A stretch of 64,000 bases of DNA from Strix aluco. Its lineage: Eukaryota > Chordata > Aves > Strigiformes > Strigidae. Each line of letters opens with the position of its first letter. Within the stretch, counting starts at the first letter, position 1. Below are positions 33,521 to 43,605 of the stretch, piece by piece. The notes beneath the pieces were generated by a model that saw only the letters and a list, made by a program, of their open reading frames with translations, searched no databases and was not told where the DNA came from. Position numbers and translations under genes: made by a program. The stretch covers positions 2,261,407 through 2,325,406 of the forward strand of contig NW_027436512.1 of NCBI RefSeq assembly GCF_031877795.1, read 5' to 3'.

Positions 33521-34281
33521 GAAATAAGCCACTATATTTAGCTCAACCCAAACTCCTTTCATCAGGAGAGGCCAAATATGACAGCGGGTTGGCTATATAT
33601 GTTGCAGACTTCATCCGGACAGACGGGTGACCCAAGAAGTCCATTAACATGTAATTTCTTTTAAATTATGTAGCTTAAACTGAGTATTACTACATTGGCC
33701 TGAGCTGAGAAAATAAGTATTGAGTGTGCCAATGCTCAGAAGTGTAATTCTGCAATTATTTTATACCTAATAATTATGTCTCTGTGGTGGAAATACTGGA
33801 GTCCATTTAGCAGAGCATTTAGCTGTAAAGAATTGAGAAAGTTAAGTTGCAGGAGCTTTAAGTAATAAGGTTAAAACCAGTATTCCTTAAAGGGACACGG
33901 TCAAGGCTGAAAGCCAAACTTTTAAAACTTGCTTTAGCTTTAGGCTAGAGATTATCTCGAACAAGACACCTCCCTCTTATCCCTCATCAGATATGCCATT
34001 CCAGTCCAACTCACTTTCCAATCTTAAAGGGTGTTCAGCTGCCAGGAAGAGGACCAGGGGTCTGAGGTCAGCACAAAGCTATTGAAAGACCATACCTTCT
34101 TTATGTTTCTAAATACCCATTCCCCAGAAACAGACAGGCAAAAAGGAAACAATATCATGTTTTTTAATCCCTTTAACACAGTTTCTAACCCATGCAATCC
34201 TGTTCAGCAATGCTGAGGATTTCACAAATTTAAGCCTAGCCATCAACAGTAAACCCTGCAAACAAAGGGAGTAAAGGATAT
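33521..34281. other. Non-coding DNA, nothing recognised
   Basis: No gene or repeat family recognised up to the ERV-C site duplication. Confidence 0.4.
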
Positions 34282-34287
34282 ATACAC

Positions 34288-34743
34288 TGTCGGAGTCACC
34301 ATTAGCCGGGGTCCTTATTTCTCCGTGCGGGAACAGAAACGACGCAACACCAATGTGATGATCAGGTCGTCCATCTTTTATTATAGTTATTGTTCTAGTT
34401 TTTTTCTATTCCTTTTCTGGTTACATTTATACTCTACTAAGTTCCGTACACGCACTCATCTATCTTCTAATAGGCTACAGGTCATCTACACGCGCTGTTC
34501 ACGCGCCTCTACAAGCATTTGCATTGGTTAATTGCAATTAGCACGTAAAGCCCAAAACTTGCCAAAACTCCCTTATCTCATACCCTGTTTTGCTCAGACT
34601 TGTGTGCTTTTGCTGACCACAGGTGTTTCTCACTTATCTGCTGTCTTGTGTGGTTTTGCCAGCCTTATTTTGCTGGCCTTGTCTTCGTCCTTGCATTCTT
34701 CTGCCTGCACTAACTTTCCCCCAGCGCGGCCCAGACTCCTACA
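34288..34743 (-). repeat. 3' LTR of ERV-C
   Basis: Sense TGTAGGAGTC to CTCCGACA; AATAAAAG near 34377-34384. Next to the ATACAC duplication. Confidence 0.95.
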
Positions 34744-34763
34744 TCTCCCCCTTTTTTTTTTTT
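34744..34763 (-). other. Polypurine tract of ERV-C
   Basis: Sense A-run followed by GGGGGAGA directly before the 3' LTR. Confidence 0.85.
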
Positions 34764-34769
34764 ATTTTT

Positions 34770-35480
34770 TATTTGCTCAACCAAACTTTGCAGCATCCTC
34801 TGCAAACATTGGAACAAGCAAGGAAGAATCAACATCAAAAGCAGCAATACCATCAATACCATCAATGCTCCTTTGACCAATGTTTGTAACCAACCTCTCA
34901 GTCCGAGACCGACGAGCCAATCTGAAAAAGGAGCCATGTCCCTCTGTAATATGTTTCCTGTTATGTTGCATTTTCGCTAATCGTTGGTGTATGCTCTGTG
35001 AATGGTCAGACAAATTAAAGCAACACATTCCTTCAAAATCTTCACATCTATGCCCATGTGCCAATAATAAAAATCTACAGCAGCACGATTTTGCAAAGCA
35101 GCATGCCTAACACTATCAACATCAGTAAGCAGCGCACTCAGCATTTGCGAAGTTAGATTAAATTGCTTTTCACTCCAACATGCTAATCTACGTATATATT
35201 TTTGCATTTCTGGCAGCCATTCCTTGCGGAAAGAAGAAAGAAGTAGCTATAACAGTGGCTAATGAAGGTAGCCGCACGTTGTCGTTGCAGGTGTCGTCAA
35301 AGGTTCGAACAGATCCGCGTGATCTTATCCTTGTGCACCTGCCAACTTCGAGGAACGTTTATTCCAACACCACAGCTCCTATCCACGACCTTATTATTTT
35401 GCCTAATACATTGCAAAGCTAAGCGTTTACAAAACTCAAAACTAATTTCTGCTAAAACTCTTTGCCCAAGATCTTCAATT
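34770..35480 (-). pseudogene. env: env remnant of ERV-C, mostly transmembrane subunit
   Basis: In three frames: a helical segment with [15 protein letters not shown] and QNRAAVDF, a CEDFEGMCC motif (CX6CC, the alpha/gamma-type link to the surface subunit) followed by [10 protein letters not shown], and a membrane anchor ([14 protein letters not shown]) with a basic tail. Frameshifts separate these blocks. Upstream (35210-35480) only weakly readable sequence remains where the surface subunit should be, so most of env is deleted. The same blocks occur in good order in ERV-D at 54300-54770. Confidence 0.75.
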
Positions 35481-35578
35481 AGGCTTAAAGCCCTAGAAAA
35501 CTGCTGTTGTTGTCTAAAACTCTAATCTGTCCTTCTGTACTAACAGCTAATCGCTGATATACTGACCTACCTATAAAA

Positions 35579-35941
35579 TCAGACAACCAATCTGCTTCGG
35601 TTAAAGATAATCCAGTCAGCACAGAAGTGACATTTATACACACTTTCCCGATCATGCGCACACGTGACTCTCCAAGTTCCCCTGTCACACCATGCACAAT
35701 GTATAAAAACCCAAGGTCGACAGTTTAGACCATGTTCCGTACTAGCTGTGTCATGTTCTTCAAGCTGTTTTATGGTGAGCGGCTGTGTTCGAATAGCCGC
35801 ATAAAATGACTGCAGGTTCGGTAAAAGACACAGAACTTCACTGTTCGCTGGATGTAGTGCCGTTAACAACGGCGTCAGGACCAAGTTCAATCGATGTTGG
35901 TGTCTCTGGAGTGCCTCGGGATGCAGGGTTGGTGTCGTCAT
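35579..35941 (-). CDS. Cys-rich accessory frame between pol and env (ERV-C)
   Basis: A 120-codon open frame overlapping the end of the integrase frame (35838-35941) and reaching into the env side. Its core reads NCRPWVFIHCAWCDRG, then TWRVTC and, after a spacer, KCHFC. It aligns without gaps to ERV-D 48590-49009 over C-[KR]-P-W-V-[LF]-x2-C-x2-C-[DE]-[KR]-x2-W-R, then both have a CxxC. The two pairs of Cys suggest a zinc-binding fold. After KCHFC the neighbouring frame (LTGLSLTEADW) looks like the ERV-D continuation (ITGHVELGSDEYW), so this copy is probably frameshifted. Start codon unknown; splicing could supply it. Function unknown. Confidence 0.6.
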   Translation of the reverse strand: MTTPTLHPEALQRHQHRLNLVLTPLLTALHPANSEVLCLLPNLQSFYAAIRTQPLTIKQLEEHDTASTEHGLNCRPWVFIHCAWCDRGTWRVTCAHDRESVYKCHFCADWIIFNRSRLVV

Positions 35942-38554
35942 TCTTTGCGATCCATGGTTTCACCCACTTTGCGGGGGCCCACTTGGGTGGATCACTACCT
36001 GTGGAAACACAAGCATAACCTCTTCCCCAAGTTAGCAACTGCATAGGTCCCTCCCATTGCCCAGATTGAGGGGAATACAATTGCACTTGAATTTTTTGAA
36101 AAGAATAATCATGCTTGTTTGTTTGCATATGTATTCACGCAGGCAGTTCATCTTGCCCTCCACGTATATTAAGCCAATTTAAAACAAATAATGTTTTTGC
36201 CAATATCTCATGAGGGGAACCCCCGTCTCCCCCTGTTTTTTCAAAATAACAAGGTGATGTTTCAATATACGATGGGCGCGCTCAACGATTGCTTGCCCAG
36301 TAGAGTTGTGTGGTACTCCGTGGAGAAGCTGAATTCCCCAATGTTGTAAAAAGGCAGTGGTGGAGGCTGCCCGATATCCGGGACCATTATCAGTTTTAAT
36401 TTTCTTTGGACACCCCATAACCGCAATCGCTTGCGTCCAATGTTGACGAGCTGCTGCTGCCGAGGCAGAAGCATGAGCAGAGGCCCATATAAATGAGGAA
36501 CAGGTATCCACTGACACATGTAAGTAGCGAAGACGCCCAAAAGGCGGAAATACAGTGATATCAGTTTGCCAAACTTCCCGTGGCTGTAAGCCACGAGGAT
36601 TCGCACCACCGTCCTGTAGCGGTGTGGGAGTGGCACAGTCTGGACAAGCAGCCACTATCGCCCGTGCTTGGGTCTTAGGGATGTTAAATTGCTTACGTAA
36701 TGCAGTTGCAGACTGGTGAAAAAAGGCATGAGATTTGTAGGCTTCTTGAACAATGTTATGCGTGTCTGCTAAAGCGGCAACCAACTGATCAGCTTGAGCG
36801 TTGCCTTCTACAAGACCTCCAGGGAGCCTAGTATGGCTCTTTATATGCATGCTAAAAACCCGATGCGTGCGATGATTAACAGTATTTCGTAAGTCGACAA
36901 AGGCCTGGAAAAGGGTGGGATTGTTCACATGTCCTAACAAGGCCCTTTCGATTCGTTGTACTACACCTGCCACATATAAAGAATCAGTCACAATGTTTAA
37001 ATCTTGAATGTTCCAGCGGTTAAGCACAGCAATCACCGCTTTAAGCTCCAAAATCTGTACAGATGTATCGCAAACAAAACGTTCTGATTGCCATATTCCA
37101 TTCTCCTGCCAAACAAATCCTGCCGTTTTGGTCTTGCTGCTGGCATCTGTAAATACTGTTAAAGCCTGTAAAGGTTGTCGACTAATGACAGGAACAGCAG
37201 TCATTGTTAAAGCAGTTTTAAATAGTGGATGCTTTGGATAATGGTTCTCAGTTTGATAGGATTTGTTCATCACAGCCAGCGAGAAGGACATAGATGATTC
37301 ACACATAGCCTGAATTAGGTCCAGTGCATACGGCACAACTACTCGATCCGGTTCCTTTCCAGCAATAGATATTGCTCGCTGAACACCTTTTCGGATAATA
37401 CTTGCTATCGCATCCACACGTGCTGTTATTGTTCTATGTCCCCTGGCCGATAAAAATAACCATTCGATAATTCTGAGGGGATTAGACTGTTGTTCACACC
37501 ATTGTCCTAGAAAAGCTGATACTTCTGACTCTGTATTATATACAAACAATTGTAATGCTTGAGCAGGGTCAATACGAGCTGCAGAATTAACACTCAATTT
37601 CAGGGAAATATTATCCAGGGCGTGTTTAGCTGACGCTGTTAGAGACCTAGGTTCTTGAGGATTACAATTTCCTTGCAACAACTTAAATAAAGGCTGTAAA
37701 TCTGTGTTAGTAATGCCACAAATACTGCGGATCCACTGAATATCTCCCACCAATTTCTGTAGATCATTTAATGTTTCCCCTTTCTGTACTATTGATAGCT
37801 TCTGTGGCCTAACAGTAGATTCAGTTAAAGTCATCCCTAGGTATTTCCATGGCTCAGTCCGTTGTACCTTTTCAGGGGCCACAACAAGTCCCATTATATT
37901 TAGAGCTTCTATCAGTTCTTGAATCAGTTCTTCAGAGATGGGTGTTTTTTGGCAAAGCAACAAATCATCCATATAGTGATACAAAATACAGTCGATATGA
38001 TGTTCTCGAAAGGGTCGTAGAGCTAAATCCACATACCACTGACATATTGTGGGAGAATTTTTCATGCCCTGTGGTAACACTACCCAATGATATCTCTCAG
38101 AAGGTTTTGCTCTATTTGTAGAAGGGACAGAGAAGGCAAATTTTTCATAATCCTCTGGATGCAAAGGTATTGTAAAAAAACAATCTTTCAACTCAATAAC
38201 CACAGTGTCCCAGCCCTGAGGGAGCATGGATGGATTGGGTAATCCTGGCTGAAGTGCTCCCATGTCCTGCAGAACTGCATTAACTGCTCACAGATCTTGT
38301 AACAGTCTCCATTTTCCAGACTTCTTTTTGATGGTAAACACAGGTGTATTCCACGGACTGGTAGAAGGGACAAGGTGTCCAGCATTCAATTCTTCTTGCA
38401 CGAGATCCCTTAAATGAGTGAGCTTCTCAGTTGGTAGCGGCCATTGCTCCACCCATACAGGAGTATCAGTTAACCAGCTCAGTTTTGAAACAGGACGGGG
38501 GTCGCTCGCTACAATGGCCGCCTCTAAAAAGGCGTTTGTAATACACATCCCCAC
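35838..38554 (-). pseudogene. pol: pol of ERV-C (RT, RNase H, integrase)
   Basis: RT starts with WVEQWPLP and [14 protein letters not shown] at 38288-38290 replaces an Arg codon (CGA to TGA type change) in the LQDLRAVN region. A 694-codon frame (36179-38263) then holds IELKDCFF, VLPQGMKNSP, catalytic YHYMDDLL, the RNase H set (FTDASSKT, LELKAV, TDSLYVAG, GNAQADQL), the integrase zinc site (HAFFH, CPDC) and all three catalytic residues (WQTDITVF, KTDNGPGY, QAIVERAH). A shift near 36180 puts the C-terminal DNA-binding part (GQWEGPMQL, WGRGYACVS) in a second frame ending at 35838. Two lesions only. Confidence 0.92.
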
Positions 38555-39354
38555 TGAGACAAGACATCTCGCCCTAATAACCAGAGTGTCGTATGTAGTA
38601 CATATGGTTTCACTTGTGCTCTGAGACCTTCTTTGTCATCTATAATGGTGACAAAATGTGCACTTTGCTGTGTAGGGGATGCTCCTCCAATTCCTACAAC
38701 CATGTTGGATGCCATAATCAAAGGCCAAGAAGGTGGCCATGCAGCATATGGTATAATGGTGACATCAGCTCCAGTGTCAAGCGTGACTTGTTCAGAGCGG
38801 ATCTTAACTCCATCATTCCCAAGTATTGTGACTGTTCTCATGGGCTTATTGTTGGTGATCAATTGTGAAAAGGCAACAGTCACTGGTCCAGTAGACCCAA
38901 ATCCTTGGTCGCCTCTTTCGCGCTCTTGACTCTTAACAACATGTGCTCGAAATGGAATTAATTGAGCAATACGGTCACCTTGATGCAATGTGGCTGGAGG
39001 GTTTAGAATTCTCACCATTATCCCAATTTGTCCAGTATAATCAGAATCAATGAATCCAGGAATAATCATAATTCCTTGCTTCGATGCCGAGGATCGTCCT
39101 ATCAATAATGCACTAAGTCCATGTCCTAACGGTCCTGTAACTGCGGAAGGAACTACATGCACTGAATCATCTACTATTGTGACGTCGACTCCCACGGCCA
39201 AATCGAGGCCTGCACTTCCTCGGGTGGCTGCTGAGAGCTCGTCAAGGCAGCCGCCACTTGGGGGAATTTGAGTGTCTTGGCGCCCCCCGGAAAGGCGCTC
39301 TGCGAGGAGTTTCCCGGCAAGGGGCTCCCGTCTTTCTTGAATTTTGATCGACAC
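38524..39354 (-). CDS. pro: dUTPase-protease frame (pro) of ERV-C
   Basis: An intact frame, -1 relative to nucleocapsid. The dUTPase half has [23 protein letters not shown] (catalytic Tyr present), GDRIAQL and GDQGFGSTG. The protease half has the active site [10 protein letters not shown], a GIGG flap-like segment and [11 protein letters not shown]. All catalytic residues are present. It has no convincing own start codon, consistent with synthesis only by frameshift at 39309-39315. Its end overlaps the start of pol by about 30 bp. Activity would still depend on an intact Gag upstream, which is frameshifted. Confidence 0.9.
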   Translation of the reverse strand: MSIKIQERREPLAGKLLAERLSGGRQDTQIPPSGGCLDELSAATRGSAGLDLAVGVDVTIVDDSVHVVPSAVTGPLGHGLSALLIGRSSASKQGIMIIPGFIDSDYTGQIGIMVRILNPPATLHQGDRIAQLIPFRAHVVKSQERERGDQGFGSTGPVTVAFSQLITNNKPMRTVTILGNDGVKIRSEQVTLDTGADVTIIPYAAWPPSWPLIMASNMVVGIGGASPTQQSAHFVTIIDDKEGLRAQVKPYVLHTTLWLLGRDVLSQWGCVLQTPF

Positions 39355-41527
39355 TCGCTGGCCTTATGCCCAAATTTATCACATCGGTTACAGGTTCTGG
39401 CAAATGGCGCTGTTATGGTAGCTTTCTTTGCCTGAGGACATTGTCGCTTAAAATGATCACGTTTACCACATGAAAAACATCCTTCCTTTTTCCTAGCATT
39501 TTTAAGTCTAGGATCTCCTTTTCCCTGGCTTGTAACAGGTCTTAAAGCTGCAGCAAGGGCTCTTGCGTGGATAGTAGCCTTTTCTTGCTCTTCCAATAAT
39601 GGTGGCAATCGTGAACATGCCTCAACCATCTGTGTCAGGCTAGCACCTCGTGGGCGACTGGCAATCACTTGTTGGCATCTTTGATTTGCATTTTGATATG
39701 CCAAATCTTTCCCCACCGCTGTTTTAGCATCAGGTGTAAGATTAGGTGCAGTATCCAGTGCCTCTTTCAATCGATCAAGAAATTGCATATATGGCTCATC
39801 TGGCTTTTGCTTCCCTTGATGATAAGGCAGTCTCGGTTTTCCAATTTGAGGCAGCTCTTGAAGTGCCTCTAAGGCCAGTGCCTGAGAGTGTTGTGTTATA
39901 CGCGGGTGCAAGGCTGCCTGTGCTGCTCCATTACAATACTGTCCTGTCCCCATAAGTTGATCAAGTGTAACAAATCTTAAAGGATCATGTCCATCCAACT
40001 GATGGAGGTTGTTTACCATTGCAATCTCACATTTTTCATGCCATCTTTCTTTAAACATCATAAAAGCAGTAGGGGGAAGGATAATCTCCAAAAGTGCTCT
40101 GATATCAGTCGGCACTAAATCTTGATTGCGAAAGAAGGATTGTATCACGGTCATAACTTGTTTGTTATCATACCCAAAGTCCATGACTGTTCTTTGTAAC
40201 TGAGTCACAGTCTTCCAGTCAAATGGATGCCACACCCGCCGGTTCCCTTGCACGACAACTGGCATTGCCATGACACTAGGTGGCAGCATCTGCCCTTCTA
40301 TAACTGCATGTTCAATCACCCCCTTCCATCTCTGCCCCACAGTATAATTAGGGTCCTGCGGGGGGGGGGCGGATCAGGCGCGGAAGGACCGGATGCCGAA
40401 GAAGCGGCATTGTTTTCATGTCCTTTTCTTTCGTCTTTGCCCTGCAGCCATCCAGCAACCCGTTTTAATGGAGTCGTTGAACTAACTTCTCCTCCTCCCT
40501 TATCTAACTCTTTATATTTTGCGTATGCTCTCCGTTCCTTTGATGTAAGCCCATTTCCAAATTTACCTCTCAGATAACTACCCGCCTCTTCTGGAGTCAT
40601 CTCTCCGTCCTCTAACGGCTGCATTACCCAAGCTCTGGCTCTTTTTTCCTTCTCTCTCAATTCCTCCTCAGTAATCTGAGTCTCTTGTGGGGGTCTCTCA
40701 GAATTATTTTGCCCTCCGGGCGCACCCCTAGCTTCTGGCCCACAGACGCTCTCTTCGACCGCTTTCAGACCATCCCTTATGGCTTGATGAGCCTTTCTAT
40801 ACGCCTCATGAATAGCCTGTTTGGCTGACCCACAATCTAGCCGTTGCATTTCATCCAAAAGGTCAGACATTGCTTTCTCTTGTTGTTTTAACAGACTAGC
40901 AAGCTGTTCAGAATGAGGTTTAGGATAGACTGCCCGAGACGACTCATCATCCACATCCATAGGGAGCGGCACTTTAACTGGGTCTATGGAATTCGACAAA
41001 GTATCAGGAGGAGGTGAACCAGGCAAAGGTGGGGCAGAGGGCATTGTTGGCGGCACCCAGGGTTCGATCTCAATCCTAGGACCTGCCCAAAATTCCCTTT
41101 CTGACACGGGACACACAACTTTAGAGGACGCAGGCACACCATCAAATAACAAGTTCTTTTCCTCCTTCTCTTTCTCCTCCTTGTCACTCTCCTTCCACTC
41201 AGCGGCAGCAATCGCGCGAGCAGCAGCAGCAGCAACACAAGCCCGACCTTTCATTGCTTCCACTATCAATCGAACACTTCGATAAGTAGGTGCTAATTTT
41301 CTCGCTTCCTTTTTCCCTGCTTGAATCGATTCCCACAAATCAGTCCCAATAGATTCCCAAACTTCTTCATCATACAACTGATCAGTATTAGTGACTAATG
41401 TCCTACGTCTACACCAGAGAAGCAGCGTGGCTAAATCCCCTTCCTTGAGATCCACCTCTGTCTCCTCTGCGAGCTGCATCAAAGTTCGAACTGCAGCCTT
41501 TTCTGTCGCTGATGCAGCGAGCCCCAT
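39174..41527 (-). pseudogene. gag: gag of ERV-C, split by one homopolymer shift
   Basis: The first frame (40316-41527) starts MGLAASATEK with Gly2, a matrix domain, an acidic/Lys-rich stretch and a PSAP late-budding motif in TMPSAPPLPG. At a 10-nt G run (40360-40369 on plus) the frame shifts by one. The second frame (39174-40340) is capsid (VWHPFDWKTV), the major homology region (QKPDEPYMQFLDRL) and two complete zinc knuckles, CFSCGKRDHFKRQC and [15 protein letters not shown] slippery heptamer lies after knuckle 2. Apart from that single shift the gene is open; a sequencing or assembly error in the run is possible. Confidence 0.9.
39309..39315 (-). promoter_or_regulatory. Gag-Pro -1 frameshift heptamer (ERV-C)
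   Basis: Sense GGGAAAC, phased G GGA AAC in the gag frame, 50 codons before the gag stop. Pro is open in the -1 frame from here. Confidence 0.8.
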
Positions 41528-41770
41528 GCTGTGGGTATCTAAGCCCCTACTTTCCCGGCTTAGCGCGGATCCGCTCCTGCCTCTCTCGGGCAGCCCGGCT
41601 TACCTCTGATAACGCCGGCCGACAGCCCCCGCCTTCCTCCTGCTTCTGTTCAGGCGATTCTATCAGAATCAGCAACGATTCTATCACGTCGTAAATCACG
41701 TCGATAGTAAATCACTCACATTGATAGCAGGTCACATCGGCATGCCGGCACGTCAGCACTTTGGCACGTT

Positions 41771-41788
41771 GGCACGTCGGGGTCACCA
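41771..41788 (-). other. Primer binding site, tRNA-Trp (ERV-C)
   Basis: Sense TGGTGACCCCGACGTGCC two bases after the 5' LTR. It matches the tRNA-Trp complement used by alpharetroviruses except at the last bases. Confidence 0.85.
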
Positions 41789-41790
41789 TT

Positions 41791-42246
41791 TGTCGGAGTC
41801 ACCATTAGCCGGGGTCCTTATTTCTCCGTGCGGGAACAGAAACGACGCAACACCAATGTGATGATCAGGTCGTCCATCTTTTATTATAGTTATTGTTCTA
41901 GTTTTTTTCTATTCCTTTTCTGGTTACATTTATACTCTACTAAGTTCCGTACACGCACTCATCTATCTTCTAATAGGCTACAGGTCATCTACACGCGCTG
42001 TTCACGCGCCTCTACAAGCATTTGCATTGGTTAATTGCAATTAGCACGTAAAGCCCAAAACTTGCCAAAACTCCCTTATCTCATACCCTGTTTTGCTCAG
42101 ACTTGTGTGCTTTTGCTGACCACAGGTGTTTCTCACTTATCTGCTGTCTTGTGTGTTTTTGCCAGCCTTATTTTGCTGGCCTTGTCTTCGTCCTTGCATT
42201 CTTCTGTCTGCACTAACTTCCCTCCAGCGCGGCCCAGACTCCTACA
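41791..42246 (-). repeat. 5' LTR of ERV-C
   Basis: 456 bp, about four differences from 34288-34743. The leader next to it (41690-41790) holds short CACGTCGGCA-type repeats. Confidence 0.95.
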
Positions 42247-42252
42247 ATACAC

Positions 42253-43012
42253 CTTACAACACTTCCATTTAATTTTCTCTCAGTATAGGATGGCCATAAA
42301 CTGAAGGTCTCCGAACACAGGCTTCCATGTTGAGTGCAGGTACTCAACTCCATTACAGTTCTTTCCAACAAAAAAGGATAAGCATATGGACACTCATGAG
42401 CAGTATAGAGGGAACATAAACTGAGACACAACCATTAGCCGGCAGCATTTCCTTTCATTTTTAAGATGTCCTCACCTAGCTGTTAGACCGAACCTGCCAG
42501 TACCATGCTCCAATTCCTTGCCACTTTCCACAACAGCAGGGTATTAATCCATATCATAACATGGTGCTTATGAAGTTCAACCAACATCAGTCAAAAGAAT
42601 TCCTCAGCTGAAGACTTCTAGTCATCTAACTTGACCCCACAGCCACAGCAGGTCTCTCACACTCTGAGCTGCACAAGGAAGAAAAGGTCACCAATATCCG
42701 TAGGTACTCAAGGGAATTTGTTAAAAGTGTAATTATTCAATTGAAGCTCAAAGTTAATAATGGGAAAAATAACTTAAAATGACACTTTGAAAGCCTGGCA
42801 AAGAAGGTGAGCATCTCCGCTTTCTGCGATACACTTGCATCTTTTCATTAAACTATTAAACAGAGGTTTCTTGGTTTAACTTTTTTTATTTATTTAACCT
42901 GGATTAAACTTGAAGCTATCTTCCTAGCTGAACTAGAAACATAGATGCTCAGGATAATACCTTATAAGCAAGATACACTGTGAAACAAAGTATTTAACCA
43001 AAATCTGTAAAC
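42253..43012. other. Spacer between ERV-C and ERV-D
   Basis: 760 bp, no gene or repeat recognised. Ends with GTAAAC, the ERV-D target. Confidence 0.5.
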
Positions 43013-43437
43013 TGTCGGGTACGACTTGAAGGACTCAGACAGAACGGCCTGTACTGCTCCGTTGTTAGAGGGGGACGTACTGGAACTTGTAGGCTACAAA
43101 CCTTGGGAGGCCTGATAAAGGGAAGAGAAAAGCGCTGAGAAAAGTGCTGATATGGTGAAGAATTGCTAACCTGTGAGTCATGCTTGATAAAGGGCCGAAG
43201 ACGGTGCAGACAGCTAGGAATTTAGAGTTTTTTATAGGAGCGGCTTAGTTGCTATTAGTCCAATTGCTAAAGGTTAAGTAGCTACCAATTAGCGCGCACT
43301 GATAAGAATTCTGAAGCATAGCAACCAATCAATTTAACACACGCATCTTCTGATTTTCTATAAAAATGAGTGTTACATGTAATAAAGTGGAGAACTTTGC
43401 TTGCATCAAGCCTGTCTCCCGTCTCTCAATCGCGGCA
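43013..43437 (+). repeat. 5' LTR of ERV-D
   Basis: TGTCGGGTAC to TCGCGGCA. TATAAAAA at 43359-43366 and AATAAA at 43381-43386, so the polyadenylation signal lies only about 20 bp after the TATA box. R must be very short, as in alpharetroviruses. Confidence 0.95.
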
Positions 43438-43440
43438 AAT

Positions 43441-43458
43441 TGGTGACCCCGACGTGAT
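43441..43458 (+). other. Primer binding site, tRNA-Trp (ERV-D)
   Basis: TGGTGACCCCGACGTGAT three bases after the 5' LTR, the full complement of the tRNA-Trp 3' end. Confidence 0.95.
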
Positions 43459-43605
43459 CCGAGTCCGGGACGCGATCGGGTCCAGGAACCGCCTATCTGC
43501 GCGGCAGGCTGCGAGTCCCACGGAACGTTGAATGAGATGCTGAAAGGAAGCAGGAGCCGGCCAGCCTGAAATCCCTCCAGAGTAGAGAGGTGAGCTGTGG
43601 GAAAC

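Larger units (their letters stand above)
34288..42246 (-). mobile_element. ERV-C: young betaretrovirus-like provirus
   Basis: 456-bp LTRs with about four differences (under 1 percent) and a perfect 6-bp duplication ATACAC (34282-34287, 42247-42252). On the minus strand: tRNA-Trp primer site, gag, dUTPase-protease, pol, a Cys-rich accessory frame, a degraded env with an alpharetrovirus-type transmembrane subunit, and a polypurine tract. Gag capsid-nucleocapsid, pro and pol follow successive -1 shifts. Lesions: a one-base shift at a 10-nt G run in gag, one nonsense codon in RT, one shift at the end of integrase, and several in env. Little time has passed since insertion, so many lesions may predate it. 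Confidence 0.95.

Noticed and set aside
33600-33960. Possible nuclear mitochondrial insert (a tgtagcttaaact motif)
   Set aside because: Only a short tRNA-like match; the rest does not read as mitochondrial rRNA or tRNA.
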